From an uncultured Clostridia bacterium (GTDB lineage Bacteria > Bacillota > Clostridia > Oscillospirales > Butyricicoccaceae): 25,673 nt of DNA. Every line of letters begins with the position of its first letter. Positions within the stretch are counted from its first letter, which is position 1. Below, one piece after another: positions 1-6,963 of this stretch. The position numbers and the translations under genes are program-made. The stretch lies in assembly GCA_947856675.1 (NCBI GenBank), contig CANUCM010000060.1, positions 1-25,673 of the forward strand, in the 5' to 3' direction. Under the pieces are notes generated by a model that did no database searches, had not been told where the DNA came from, and worked only from the letters and a program-made list of their open reading frames with translations.

Positions 1-129
1 CGCCTGCAGGAGCACGTCGAGCTCATCAACCGCGACCTGCCCACCTACAAACAGATTCAGAACATCAACCTGCGCGAAACCGAGTTTGACAAAACGGCTT
101 CCCGCAAAGTCAAACGCGACGCCGTGTAA
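1..129 (+). CDS. C-terminal end of an AMP-forming acyl ligase (partial)
   Basis: Only the last 42 codons and the TAA stop are inside the window. The reading frame is open from base 1. The tail has the form LPTYKQIQNINLRETEF followed by a lysine/arginine-rich KTASRKVKR end, which resembles the extreme C-terminus of long-chain acyl-CoA synthetase / AMP-binding ligases of Clostridia. That region carries the mobile C-terminal lid. A carrier-protein gene follows after 21 bases and a phosphopantetheinyl transferase after that, so the ligase probably loads an acyl or aminoacyl group onto CoA or onto the neighbouring carrier. The catalytic core is outside the window, so substrate and exact family cannot be judged. 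Confidence 0.6.
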   Translation, partial: RLQEHVELINRDLPTYKQIQNINLRETEFDKTASRKVKRDAV

Positions 130-150
130 GCACAAAAGGAGGCGGATTTC

Positions 151-381
151 ATGCTCGAGTTCATTCAGGACGTCATTTTCAGCATCACGGGCAAAAACAA
201 CATCACGTACGAAACGGATTTCATCAAAGACCTGCAGCTCAATTCGCTCGACATCATGAACATCATCTGCGCCTTTGAAGACCGGCTTGACACGTCCATC
301 CCCACCCGCGACGTCTGGCAGCTGCACCAGGTCAAGGACGTCATCGCCTATATGCAGAAGCACGGCATTCAGGTTCCCTGA
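151..381 (+). CDS. Acyl carrier protein
   Basis: A 76-residue acidic helical protein of normal carrier-protein length. The phosphopantetheine attachment serine is S32 in LNSLDIMNI, matching the DSL(D/E) signature except that asparagine precedes the serine where most ACPs have aspartate. The start follows AAAGGAGGCGG at a normal distance. It lies 21 bases after the ligase and 2 bases before the phosphopantetheinyl transferase, so ligase, carrier and activating enzyme look co-transcribed. This suggests a dedicated carrier for one acyl or aminoacyl group rather than the housekeeping fatty-acid ACP, which normally sits with fab genes. That specialised role is inference. The product of the pathway is unknown. 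Confidence 0.88.
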   Translation: MLEFIQDVIFSITGKNNITYETDFIKDLQLNSLDIMNIICAFEDRLDTSIPTRDVWQLHQVKDVIAYMQKHGIQVP

Positions 382-383
382 GC

Positions 384-932
384 ATGCCCCGGATTTTTGT
401 CTTTACCCTGCGGCCCGAACGGGCTCAGCCCACCGCAGAGCTCGTCGGCCTGTGCGCAAGGCGCTACCTTGCCGAAACGGGCCGGCCGTATGTCCGCCTG
501 CCAGCGCCCGTGCGCTCCGGCTTTTCCAAGCCGCGCTTTGAAGGGGCGGCCTTTGCCGAGTTTTCCCTCACCCACAGCGGCGGCTTTTTCGCCTGCGCCT
601 TTTCCCCCCTGCCCGTCGGCCTCGACCTGCAGCAGCACCGCCCGTGCCGCGCGGAAGCCGTCGCCCGCCGCTTTTTCCATCCCGAAGAATACCGGTATGT
701 CCTGCAGCACGGCGACGATGGCTTTTTTTCCGTCTGGTGCGCCAAGGAGAGCTATGTCAAGCTGACCGGCGAGGGCATCACCGACCGCTTCGGCACGTTT
801 TCCGCCGTGTCCGGCGGCCAGCTTTCCGACAGCATTCGCGGCGCGCACGTGCACTTTCTCCCCTTTGCGCCGGGCTATACCCTGTGCCTGTGCTGCCGGC
901 ACGAAGGGCAAATCATTCCCATCTCCCTGTAA
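384..932 (+). CDS. 4'-phosphopantetheinyl transferase, Sfp type
   Basis: 182 residues. Transfers 4'-phosphopantetheine from CoA to the conserved serine of carrier proteins. The two signature blocks are visible: SLTHSGGFFACAF followed by VGLDLQQ (residues 78-84), and FFSVWCAKESYVKLTGEG (114-131). Expected magnesium ligands are D81 and E122; the position usually occupied by a second acidic residue (D-x-E) is Q83. K121 and K126 fit the KE(A/S)xxK motif. The start lies 2 bases after the carrier-protein stop with a weak ribosome binding site, implying translational coupling. The adjacent carrier is the obvious substrate. A strong hairpin terminator follows at 939-974, closing the transcription unit. 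Confidence 0.87.
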   Translation: MPRIFVFTLRPERAQPTAELVGLCARRYLAETGRPYVRLPAPVRSGFSKPRFEGAAFAEFSLTHSGGFFACAFSPLPVGLDLQQHRPCRAEAVARRFFHPEEYRYVLQHGDDGFFSVWCAKESYVKLTGEGITDRFGTFSAVSGGQLSDSIRGAHVHFLPFAPGYTLCLCCRHEGQIIPISL

Positions 933-938
933 AACAGC

Positions 939-974
939 GCGGCGGTTCCCCACCCGGGGGAACCGCCGCATTTT
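939..974 (+). terminator. Rho-independent terminator after the ligase/ACP/PPTase unit
   Basis: Perfect 13-bp stem, GCGGCGGTTCCCC at 939-951 paired with 957-969, a 5-base loop, then ATTTT. It begins 6 bases after the PPTase stop. Confidence 0.85.
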
Positions 975-979
975 GTCTA

Positions 980-1007
980 TTGAGCCGACCGGCAAATGTG
1001 GTATAAT
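980..1007 (+). promoter_or_regulatory. Near-consensus sigma-A promoter pointing antisense into the ylmH-like gene
   Basis: TTGAGC (980-985), 16-base spacer, TATAAT (1002-1007), with an extended -10 TGG at 999-1001. The predicted start near 1014 coincides with the stop codon of the minus-strand S4 gene. No plus-strand gene begins until 1877. Sequence match only; activity is not shown. Confidence 0.6.
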
Positions 1008-1014
1008 AGGGTCA

Positions 1015-1761
1015 TTACACCCAGCGCTCGCCTTCCACGGCGATGCGCCCCTTGCGCGTCTGGCCAAGCTGCGCCTTGACCCGGCCCTTGCCTTCTCCGC
1101 GCAGCGAAATCACATCGCCTTCGGCGACATGGGCGTCGGGCCTCTGGCACTCCAGATAGTTGAGCGACACCCTGCCGCTTTCGAGCGCGCTGCGCGCCTC
1201 CTGCCGCGAACAGGAAAACAGCCCGGACACCACCGCGTCGAGCCGCAGGCTCTGGACCGTAAAGCGCACCGGGCGCGTCTGCACCACGGGCGCCGGCACC
1301 TCGCGGTACGGCACAAGCCCGCACTGCACGGCATACCGCCCCACCCGCGTCAGGCTGTCGGCCGCCATGCGCGCCACCGGCGCCAGCGCAATAAACCAGG
1401 CCCGGCCCTCCTGCACGCAGATATCCCCGACGGCGCGGCGCGCAACGCCCAGCGCCAGCAGGGAACCGAGCACGTCGCGGTGCGACAGCTCGCCGAAACG
1501 CAGCGTGAGGCACACCCCGGCCAGCTCCTCGTACTCATAGGTTTCCGGATCCTGCCAGTCGGGGAAAAACCACGCCATTTTCCGTTCGCTCTGCGCGTTT
1601 CCGCCCCACAGCCACAGCCCGTCCAGCCCGGCTGCCTGGCAGTCGCTGCGCGCCCAGGCCTGCTCGGCCGGCGTCAGAAACCCCGTGCAGCACACTTCAC
1701 CCCTGCGCCGCGCCCGTCCGTGCAGCTCGGACAGCCGGGAAAACAGCTCCCGCCGCTCCAT
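1015..1761 (-). CDS. ylmH: S4-domain RNA-binding protein, YlmH family
   Basis: 248 residues, close to the usual size for YlmH. The C-terminal part (about 180-240) is an S4 RNA-binding fold: LRLDAVVSGLFSCSRQEARSALESG leads into a VAEGDVISLRGEGKGRV segment. The N-terminal part contains FLTPAEQ and a central hydrophobic/basic domain typical of the family. YlmH-type proteins bind ribosome/tRNA complexes and have been linked to ribosome-associated quality control and, through gene neighbourhood, to division genes. Here it stands alone between convergent and divergent units, without sepF or divIVA. Start: ATG preceded by GGAAGA; a TGG-TAAAAT extended -10 lies 42 bases upstream. An antisense promoter faces its 3' end. 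Confidence 0.78.
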   Translation of the reverse strand: MERRELFSRLSELHGRARRRGEVCCTGFLTPAEQAWARSDCQAAGLDGLWLWGGNAQSERKMAWFFPDWQDPETYEYEELAGVCLTLRFGELSHRDVLGSLLALGVARRAVGDICVQEGRAWFIALAPVARMAADSLTRVGRYAVQCGLVPYREVPAPVVQTRPVRFTVQSLRLDAVVSGLFSCSRQEARSALESGRVSLNYLECQRPDAHVAEGDVISLRGEGKGRVKAQLGQTRKGRIAVEGERWV

Positions 1762-1802
1762 TTGCCCATCTTCCTTTCCTTATTGCGAAAAAAATCCTTT
1801 TT

Positions 1803-1811
1803 ATTTTACCA
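1803..1811 (-). promoter_or_regulatory. Extended -10 promoter of the ylmH-like gene
   Basis: On the minus strand the sequence reads TGTGG-TAAAAT, an extended -10 element, 42 bases upstream of the start codon. No good -35 hexamer is visible at 16-18 bases. Confidence 0.45.
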
Positions 1812-1876
1812 CAAAACGCGCCTTTGCGCGATATGTTTACGCCGGGCACGCGCCCGTTTCCCAAGGAGGTTTTTCT

Positions 1877-2791
1877 ATGCCGCTTGAGCGAAGCATCCTT
1901 TTTTTAGTCAACCCGCATGCCGGCCGCTCAGAAATCCGCGGAAAGCTGCTTGAGGTCATCCAAATCTTTTCCGAAGGCGGCTTCGAAGTCACCGTGCGCC
2001 CCACCCTCTACCCCGGAGAAATTCCGAAAATCCTGCGCCGCAGCGCCGGACGCTTTGACATTGTGGTGTGCTGCGGCGGCGACGGCACCCTCAACGAAAC
2101 CCTGAACGGGCTCATGCCGCTCAGCGTGCGCCCCCCGCTCGGGTATCTCCCCGGCGGCACGGTGAACGATTTTGCCGCGAGCCTCGGCATCCCCCGCAGC
2201 CCCACGGAAGCCGCCCAGACCATCGTCCGCGGCGACAGCTGCCGCATCGACGTGGGCCGCTTTGCCGAGCGGTATTTTTCCTATATCGCCGCCTTCGGCG
2301 CCTTTACCGAGGTTTCCTACCAGACCCCTCAGCAGAGCAAGCTGCTGCTCGGCCGCACCGCGTACATCCTCGAGGGCATCAAGCGCCTGCCCGAGCTGAA
2401 GGCTTACCCCATGCGCGTCGAAGGCGACGGCTTTTCCTGCGAGGGGGACTTTCTCTTCGGCATGGTGAGCAACTCCTCCTCCGTCGGCGGCTTCCGCCTG
2501 GGCGACCGCCAGCGCGTGTCCATGACCGACGGCCTTTTGGAAGTCACCCTCGTGCGCAACCCCCAGAACGTTTCCCAGCTCACCGCCGTCATCAACTCCA
2601 TCCTGCGCCAGGACTTTGACTCGGAGTTTGTCCACTCGTTTAAATCCGCGCACGCCCGGTTTGTTTCCCCCAACGCCGTGCCCTGGACCCTCGACGGCGA
2701 GTTTGGCGGCAGCCCCAGCGAAGTCTCGGTTTCCGTGGCCAGCCGCGCCATCCGGGTCTTCTGCCCCAAAACGGAGCATATTTCTGTGTAA
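1877..2791 (+). CDS. Diacylglycerol kinase family lipid kinase (YegS/DagK/BmrU type)
   Basis: 304 residues, normal for the family. The nucleotide-binding loop is GGDGT at 67-71, followed by PGGTVNDFA (92-100), the second conserved glycine-rich segment. LVNPHAGRS near the N-terminus is the usual first block. These enzymes phosphorylate diacylglycerol or related lipids at the inner membrane face and recycle diacylglycerol left over from lipoteichoic-acid-type polymer synthesis; the exact lipid is not readable here. Start: ATG 7 bases after AAGGAGG, preferred over upstream in-frame codons that lie inside the ylmH-like gene. No convincing promoter is seen directly upstream. A terminator follows at 2819. 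Confidence 0.88.
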   Translation: MPLERSILFLVNPHAGRSEIRGKLLEVIQIFSEGGFEVTVRPTLYPGEIPKILRRSAGRFDIVVCCGGDGTLNETLNGLMPLSVRPPLGYLPGGTVNDFAASLGIPRSPTEAAQTIVRGDSCRIDVGRFAERYFSYIAAFGAFTEVSYQTPQQSKLLLGRTAYILEGIKRLPELKAYPMRVEGDGFSCEGDFLFGMVSNSSSVGGFRLGDRQRVSMTDGLLEVTLVRNPQNVSQLTAVINSILRQDFDSEFVHSFKSAHARFVSPNAVPWTLDGEFGGSPSEVSVSVASRAIRVFCPKTEHISV

Positions 2792-2818
2792 TTTTCTTTA
2801 TTTTCAACATTTTTTCGT

Positions 2819-2846
2819 AAAAAAAGAGCCTTCGGGCTCTTTTTTG
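2819..2846 (+). terminator. Rho-independent terminator after the lipid kinase gene
   Basis: A-rich left arm and GAGCC, TTCG tetraloop (2831-2834), GGCTC and a run of T. Classic intrinsic terminator. Confidence 0.9.
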
Positions 2847-2891
2847 TGCAAATTTACAGAATATATTGTATAAATTCTGCCGCCCGCCCCC

Positions 2892-2920
2892 TTGACATCC
2901 TCCGGAAAATCCTGTATCAT
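2892..2920 (+). promoter_or_regulatory. Sigma-A promoter of the M23 peptidase gene
   Basis: Perfect TTGACA at 2892-2897, 17-base spacer, TATCAT at 2915-2920. Predicted transcription start near 2927, giving a leader of about 60 bases before the ATG at 2988. Confidence 0.8.
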
Positions 2921-2929
2921 AGACCCTGT

Positions 2930-2946
2930 TGTTACTATTTTGTAAT
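2930..2946 (+). promoter_or_regulatory. WalR (YycF)-type binding box
   Basis: TGTTAC-N5-TGTAAT is an exact match to the WalR consensus TGTWAH-N5-TGTWAH. A third half-site, TGTAAT, lies at 2961-2966, 20 bases downstream of the second. The box sits just downstream of the predicted transcription start, a position more compatible with repression than with activation from this promoter. WalR controls cell-wall hydrolases, and the downstream gene is one. The binding itself is inferred. Confidence 0.6.
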
Positions 2947-2987
2947 GTTTGACTTTGATTTGTAATTTTCAGAAAGGAGGCCGGGTT

Positions 2988-4634
2988 ATGCGTATTTATG
3001 TCGGTACCCGGGGCGGCATGTTTTCTTCTCCCGCGCCCGCCGGCCTGCTGCGCTCTTTCCGCCGCGCCGCCGTCAAAGCGCGCGTTCGCCTCAGCCGAAC
3101 GGCGGGTCTCATCAGCGCAAGCCCCGCAGCCCAGTTTGTTTACGGCGCTGCCCACGCCCTTTCAGGCGCCGTTTCGCGCGCCGGACAATCCGTCCTTGAA
3201 CAGGGCCGTGAACGCAGCCAGTCGCTTTCCATTTCCGTCGGCGCCGTGCGCGCGCTTTTGTGGGGCCTGAGCCTGCGTGTTCAGGAACACACCGTCGAGC
3301 TGTTCCGCCACCGCACCCGCGCCATCCCCTGCATGTGCCTCGCCACCATCACCATTCTGATTTTCTCCTGCTCGTATTTCGGCGTCGGCCTTGAGGTGAC
3401 CCTCAACGGCCAGAGCCTCGGTTTTGTTGAAACGCGCGCCGAAATGGAAGCGCTCATCGATGAGGTCGAAACGACGGCCTCGCAGTACCTCGGCACGCCG
3501 TATCACCTCAACGCCGACATTTCTTATTCTTTCGGCTATATCCACCGCGACAGCATGGTCGACCCCGACGCCGCGCGCGAAGCCCTTCTCTCCGTGGTCA
3601 ACGACGTTTCCACCCAGTACGCCCTGACCGTCGACGGGAAAATGATCGGCGCCTCCAACAGCAAGACCGGTCTCGAGCTTTTGTGCCAGCGCCTGCTCAA
3701 AGGCGGCACCGACACCTCGGACAACGCCAAAACCGAGTTTGTGCAGGACGTGCGCATTGAAGAGTGCACCGTTCCCAATTCGGCCGTGCGCTCCATTGAA
3801 GAAATTGAAGCGGCCCTTTCCGGCAACTCGCAGGAGGTCGTCACCTACACCGTGCAGGACGGCGACACCGTCAGCGGCATCGCCCAGCGCTATTCGCTGA
3901 CGCTTGCGGAAATCAAACAGCTCAACCCCACGCTCAACATCAACCGCATTCACGCGGGCGATACGCTGCAGCTGTCCGCTGCCGTGCCGGTTTTGTCCAT
4001 CAAGCAGACCAAAAAAGTCGACTACACCGAAGCCATCCCCTATGAAACGGTGACCCAGAAAACGGATTCGCTGTATACAAACCAGAGCCGCATCATTCAA
4101 AAAGGCGTCAACGGCACGGCGGCCGTCACGGCCAATGTGGTCTATGTCGACGGCCGGGAGCAGAGCCGCGAAGTCCTCTCCTACTCGGTCGTCACCGAGC
4201 CGACCACCCAGATTAAAGAAGTCGGCACCAAGGCGCTGCCCGCCAAGGCGCCCAAGGGCACCTTTATCAATCCCTTCCGGGCAGGCCGCCGCACCTCGCT
4301 GTACGGCTGGCGCAGCTCCGGCTTCCACACCGGGCTCGATCTCGCCGGTCCCACCGGCAGCCCCATCCTCGCCGCGGACGGCGGAACCGTCACGCTGGCG
4401 GGCTGGAACGGCGGCTACGGCTACTGTGTCATCATCAACCACGGCAACGGCTACCAGACGCTGTACGGCCACTGCAGCAAGCTTCTCGTCAGCGTCGGGC
4501 AAAAAGTTGCGCAGGGCGAGCAGATTGCCAAGGTCGGCAACACCGGAAACTCGACCGGCCCGCATGTGCACTGGGAAGTGCGCATCAACGGCAAAACCGT
4601 CAACCCCGCCAGCTATATCGGAAAAGCCTATTAA
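2988..4634 (+). CDS. Membrane-anchored LysM-G5-M23 peptidoglycan endopeptidase
   Basis: 548 residues. A basic, unusually long N-terminal segment (1-112) precedes one membrane helix (about 113-131). Outside follow a linker domain, a LysM peptidoglycan-binding module (about 285-330, YTVQDGDTVSGIAQRYSL), a G5-like domain (about 334-415) and a C-terminal M23 metallopeptidase (about 425-545). Zinc ligands are readable: H447 and D451 in HTGLD, and H526/H528 in HVH; the conserved GNTGNSTGPH block precedes the last pair. M23 enzymes cut peptide cross-bridges of peptidoglycan. Start: ATG 7 bases after AAAGGAGG. The promoter is near-perfect and overlaid by a WalR-type box. The gene is monocistronic, ending in a strong terminator. 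Confidence 0.92.
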   Translation: MRIYVGTRGGMFSSPAPAGLLRSFRRAAVKARVRLSRTAGLISASPAAQFVYGAAHALSGAVSRAGQSVLEQGRERSQSLSISVGAVRALLWGLSLRVQEHTVELFRHRTRAIPCMCLATITILIFSCSYFGVGLEVTLNGQSLGFVETRAEMEALIDEVETTASQYLGTPYHLNADISYSFGYIHRDSMVDPDAAREALLSVVNDVSTQYALTVDGKMIGASNSKTGLELLCQRLLKGGTDTSDNAKTEFVQDVRIEECTVPNSAVRSIEEIEAALSGNSQEVVTYTVQDGDTVSGIAQRYSLTLAEIKQLNPTLNINRIHAGDTLQLSAAVPVLSIKQTKKVDYTEAIPYETVTQKTDSLYTNQSRIIQKGVNGTAAVTANVVYVDGREQSREVLSYSVVTEPTTQIKEVGTKALPAKAPKGTFINPFRAGRRTSLYGWRSSGFHTGLDLAGPTGSPILAADGGTVTLAGWNGGYGYCVIINHGNGYQTLYGHCSKLLVSVGQKVAQGEQIAKVGNTGNSTGPHVHWEVRINGKTVNPASYIGKAY

Positions 4635-4645
4635 CCCAGCCCGCA

Positions 4646-4677
4646 ACGGCCCGCAGCACACGCTGCGGGCCGTTTTT
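4646..4677 (+). terminator. Rho-independent terminator after the M23 gene
   Basis: Perfect 12-bp stem ACGGCCCGCAGC (4646-4657) / 4662-4673 with a 4-base loop and a T run, 11 bases after the stop codon. Confidence 0.92.
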
Positions 4678-4679
4678 CG

Positions 4680-4708
4680 TTTACAAGATCGCCGCACAGT
4701 GCTACAAT
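4680..4708 (+). promoter_or_regulatory. Sigma-A promoter of the PII-like/antiporter operon
   Basis: TTTACA (4680-4685), 17-base spacer, TACAAT (4703-4708), with extended -10 TGC at 4700-4702. Predicted start near 4715, about 50 bases before the first gene. Confidence 0.7.
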
Positions 4709-4765
4709 AAAGTCGAGCCGGCTTTCAAGGCACCCGCCGGCACCACACAGGAAAGGATGTTGTCC

Positions 4766-5104
4766 ATGAGGCTGCTTGTCTTGATTCTCAATAAAACCGA
4801 GCTGCTCGACGAACTGCTCGAAGCGCTGGCCAACGCCCATATCGGCGGCGCCACCATTCTGCAAAGCCGCGGCATGGCGCAGGAGCTTTCGCACAGCTCC
4901 ATGGAGGATTCGAGCTTTTTGGGCTCGCTGCGCCTGCTGCTTGACCCCGACCGCGAGCAGAACCTGACAGTGTTTACCGTTTTGCCCGAAGAAAAGGTTT
5001 CCCAGGCCGTCGAGGTCATCGAAACGATCGTCGGCGATCTCCAGCGTCCCGACACCGCCGTCGTCTTTACCGTTCCGGTTGATTTTACAAAGGGGATGCA
5101 TTAA
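4766..5104 (+). CDS. PII-like (GlnB-fold) small signalling protein
   Basis: 112 residues, the size of a PII subunit. MRLLVLILNKTELLDELLEALANAHIGGATI fits the first beta-alpha-beta unit, and a second one ends in VFTVPVDFTKGM, where PII proteins end with a similar strand. The middle (residues 34-56) takes the place of the T-loop but lacks the usual Tyr51 context. The canonical lysine-rich nucleotide motifs of GlnB are not obvious, so this is a PII-like relative rather than a nitrogen regulator. Start: ATG 9 bases after AGGAAAGG; the in-frame ATG at 4757 directly abuts that site and is less likely. Two bases separate it from the antiporter gene, implying that it regulates that transporter by direct binding, as PII proteins do. 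Ligand unknown. Confidence 0.7.
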   Translation: MRLLVLILNKTELLDELLEALANAHIGGATILQSRGMAQELSHSSMEDSSFLGSLRLLLDPDREQNLTVFTVLPEEKVSQAVEVIETIVGDLQRPDTAVVFTVPVDFTKGMH

Positions 5105-5106
5105 CC

Positions 5107-6282
5107 GTGGAAACGCCAAACCTGTTTCTGGCCCTGGCAGTCCTTTTGCTGTCGGGGCTTCTGTTCGGGCGCGCCGTCAAACACCTGCGCCTTCCCAATG
5201 TCACGGGCTACCTGCTGGCCGGCCTGGTTTTGGGGCCGTACGTCGTCGGCTTTCTGCACGGCGAGTTTCTCGAAAGCCTGAATGTCATTTCCGAAATGGC
5301 CCTGGCCTTTATCGCCTTTTCCATCGGCGGGGAGTTCAAAGCCAGCTATTTCCGCAGGGTGGGCGCCACCCCCATTGTCATCGCCCTGTTTGAAGGGCTG
5401 GGCGCCACGCTGGTTGTCACCGTTTCCCTTGTCATTGCCGGCCAGTCGCTGCCCTTTTCGCTGATTCTGGGCGCCATCGCCTCGGCCACGGCACCCGCCG
5501 CAACCGTGCTCGTCATCAAGCAGTACAAGGCCAAAGGCCCGCTGACCTCGACCCTTCTCAGCGTGGTCGCGCTGGACGACGCCGTCGCGCTCATCGCCTT
5601 CGGGTTTTCCGTCGCGCTGGCCAAAAGCCTTCAGCAGGGCGGCGGTTTTTCCGCCGCGGCGCTGCTTTCTCCGCTGTGGGAGGTCCTTTTGTCGCTGCTG
5701 CTCGGCGCCGTGCTGGGCCTTTTGTTCCTGTGGCCGCTGCGCTTTTTCAAAAAGGATTCCAACCGCCTGTGCATTGCGGTGGCCTTTGTGCTTCTCGGTA
5801 CCGCCCTTGCCGACCTGCTGGGCGCCTCTGCCCTTCTGACCAACATGGTCATGGGCGCCGCCCTTGTCAATTTGTGCAAATCGGCGCCCGACATTTTCCG
5901 CATTGCCGACTTTATCACCCCGCCAATTTACATGATGTTTTTCGTCGTGTCGGGCGCTGAGCTCAATTTGTCGGTGCTGCCCACCGTCGGCGTGGCCGGC
6001 GCCGTGTACATCCTCATGCGCGTTGCGGGCAAATGGCTGGGCGCCACGGCCGGCGCCTCTGTCATGCACGCCGAGCCCGTCATCAAAAAATATCTGGGCC
6101 CCACCCTCATTCCCCAGGCGGGTGTCGCCATCGGCCTGACGCTGGTCGCCCAGGACGTCGTGCCCGAGCACGCCGCCGCCATCCGCGCCATCGTCCTGTG
6201 CGGCACGCTGATTTATGAAATCATCGGCCCGATGGTCGCCAAGGCCTGCCTTGTAAAGGCCGGCGAAATTTCCGAACCGTAA
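5107..6282 (+). CDS. Cation:proton antiporter, CPA2 family (NapA/Kef type)
   Basis: 391 residues, highly hydrophobic along its whole length, with about 11-13 membrane segments. The core motifs are ATAPAATVL (about 127-135), the crossover helix with T128 and P130, and ALDDAVALIAF with adjacent aspartates D157-D158. A DD pair at this position marks the electrogenic NapA/NhaA-like branch, in contrast to ND in electroneutral relatives. There is no C-terminal RCK/TrkA-N domain as in KefB/C, so soluble regulation may come from the PII-like protein encoded just upstream. Start: GTG 12 bases after AAAGGGG, 2 bases past the previous stop. Probable ion is sodium or potassium; not decidable from sequence alone. 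Confidence 0.88.
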   Translation: METPNLFLALAVLLLSGLLFGRAVKHLRLPNVTGYLLAGLVLGPYVVGFLHGEFLESLNVISEMALAFIAFSIGGEFKASYFRRVGATPIVIALFEGLGATLVVTVSLVIAGQSLPFSLILGAIASATAPAATVLVIKQYKAKGPLTSTLLSVVALDDAVALIAFGFSVALAKSLQQGGGFSAAALLSPLWEVLLSLLLGAVLGLLFLWPLRFFKKDSNRLCIAVAFVLLGTALADLLGASALLTNMVMGAALVNLCKSAPDIFRIADFITPPIYMMFFVVSGAELNLSVLPTVGVAGAVYILMRVAGKWLGATAGASVMHAEPVIKKYLGPTLIPQAGVAIGLTLVAQDVVPEHAAAIRAIVLCGTLIYEIIGPMVAKACLVKAGEISEP

Positions 6283-6291
6283 GGAGCCATT

Positions 6292-6951
6292 ATGCTGACT
6301 TTTAACGACGTAAAAAACCACCCCGCCATCCGGACCTATATCGAAAAGGGAAACGCCGTTTTGGGCGAGCTGGGCTTTACCGAACACGGCTTTGCCCACG
6401 CCGGCATCACGGCCGAAATGGCCGCCGACATCCTGACGGCGCTGGGCTACGGCCCGCGCACCGTCGAGCTTGCGCGCATTGCCGGCTTTATCCACGACAT
6501 CGGCAACTGCGTCAACCGCGTCGACCACGCGCAAAGCGGCGCGCTGATGGCCTTTACCCTGCTCAGCGCCATGGGCATGGAGCCCGACGAGCTCTCCGAA
6601 GTCGCCGGCGCCATCGGCAACCATGATGAGGGCACCGGCCAGGCCATCTCCCCCATTTCGGCCGCTTTAATCCTGGCCGACAAGTCCGATGTGCGCCGCA
6701 GCCGCGTCCGCTCGCGCCGGACCATCGGCATCGACATTCACGACCGCGTCAACTACGCCGTCATGGATTCGCGGCTTCAGGTCGACACCAAGCGCGGCGA
6801 GGTGCTGCTGTCGCTGACCATTGACACCGATATTTCGGCCGTTATGGACTATTTTGAAATCTTTTTGTCGCGCATGCTGATGTGCCGCAAAGCCGCCGAA
6901 TACCTCGGACTGCACTTTGGCCTGCTCATCAACCAAAATCGCCTGCTGTAA
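6292..6951 (+). CDS. HD-domain metal-dependent phosphohydrolase
   Basis: 219 residues. The HD signature is complete: H36 in FAHAGIT, H68-D69 in IHDIGN, H79, H111 in GNHDE, and D130 in LADKSDV. This arrangement coordinates one or two divalent metals. Residues 131-145 are rich in arginine and serine (SDVRRSRVRSRR). The C-terminal 70 residues form a beta-rich segment (TKRGEVLLSLTIDTD) common to a clostridial HD subfamily without assigned substrate. Likely substrates are nucleotides or phosphorylated signalling molecules, but nothing in the sequence decides this. It starts 9 bases after the antiporter stop with AAGGAG, so it belongs to the same operon. Confidence 0.85.
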   Translation: MLTFNDVKNHPAIRTYIEKGNAVLGELGFTEHGFAHAGITAEMAADILTALGYGPRTVELARIAGFIHDIGNCVNRVDHAQSGALMAFTLLSAMGMEPDELSEVAGAIGNHDEGTGQAISPISAALILADKSDVRRSRVRSRRTIGIDIHDRVNYAVMDSRLQVDTKRGEVLLSLTIDTDISAVMDYFEIFLSRMLMCRKAAEYLGLHFGLLINQNRLL

Positions 6952-6963
6952 GGAGTGTTTTTT

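Noticed and set aside
1816..1842. GCGC-rich dyad upstream of the lipid kinase gene as a promoter or operator
   Set aside because: Short arms in a GC-rich context and no matching -10/-35 pair; likely chance.
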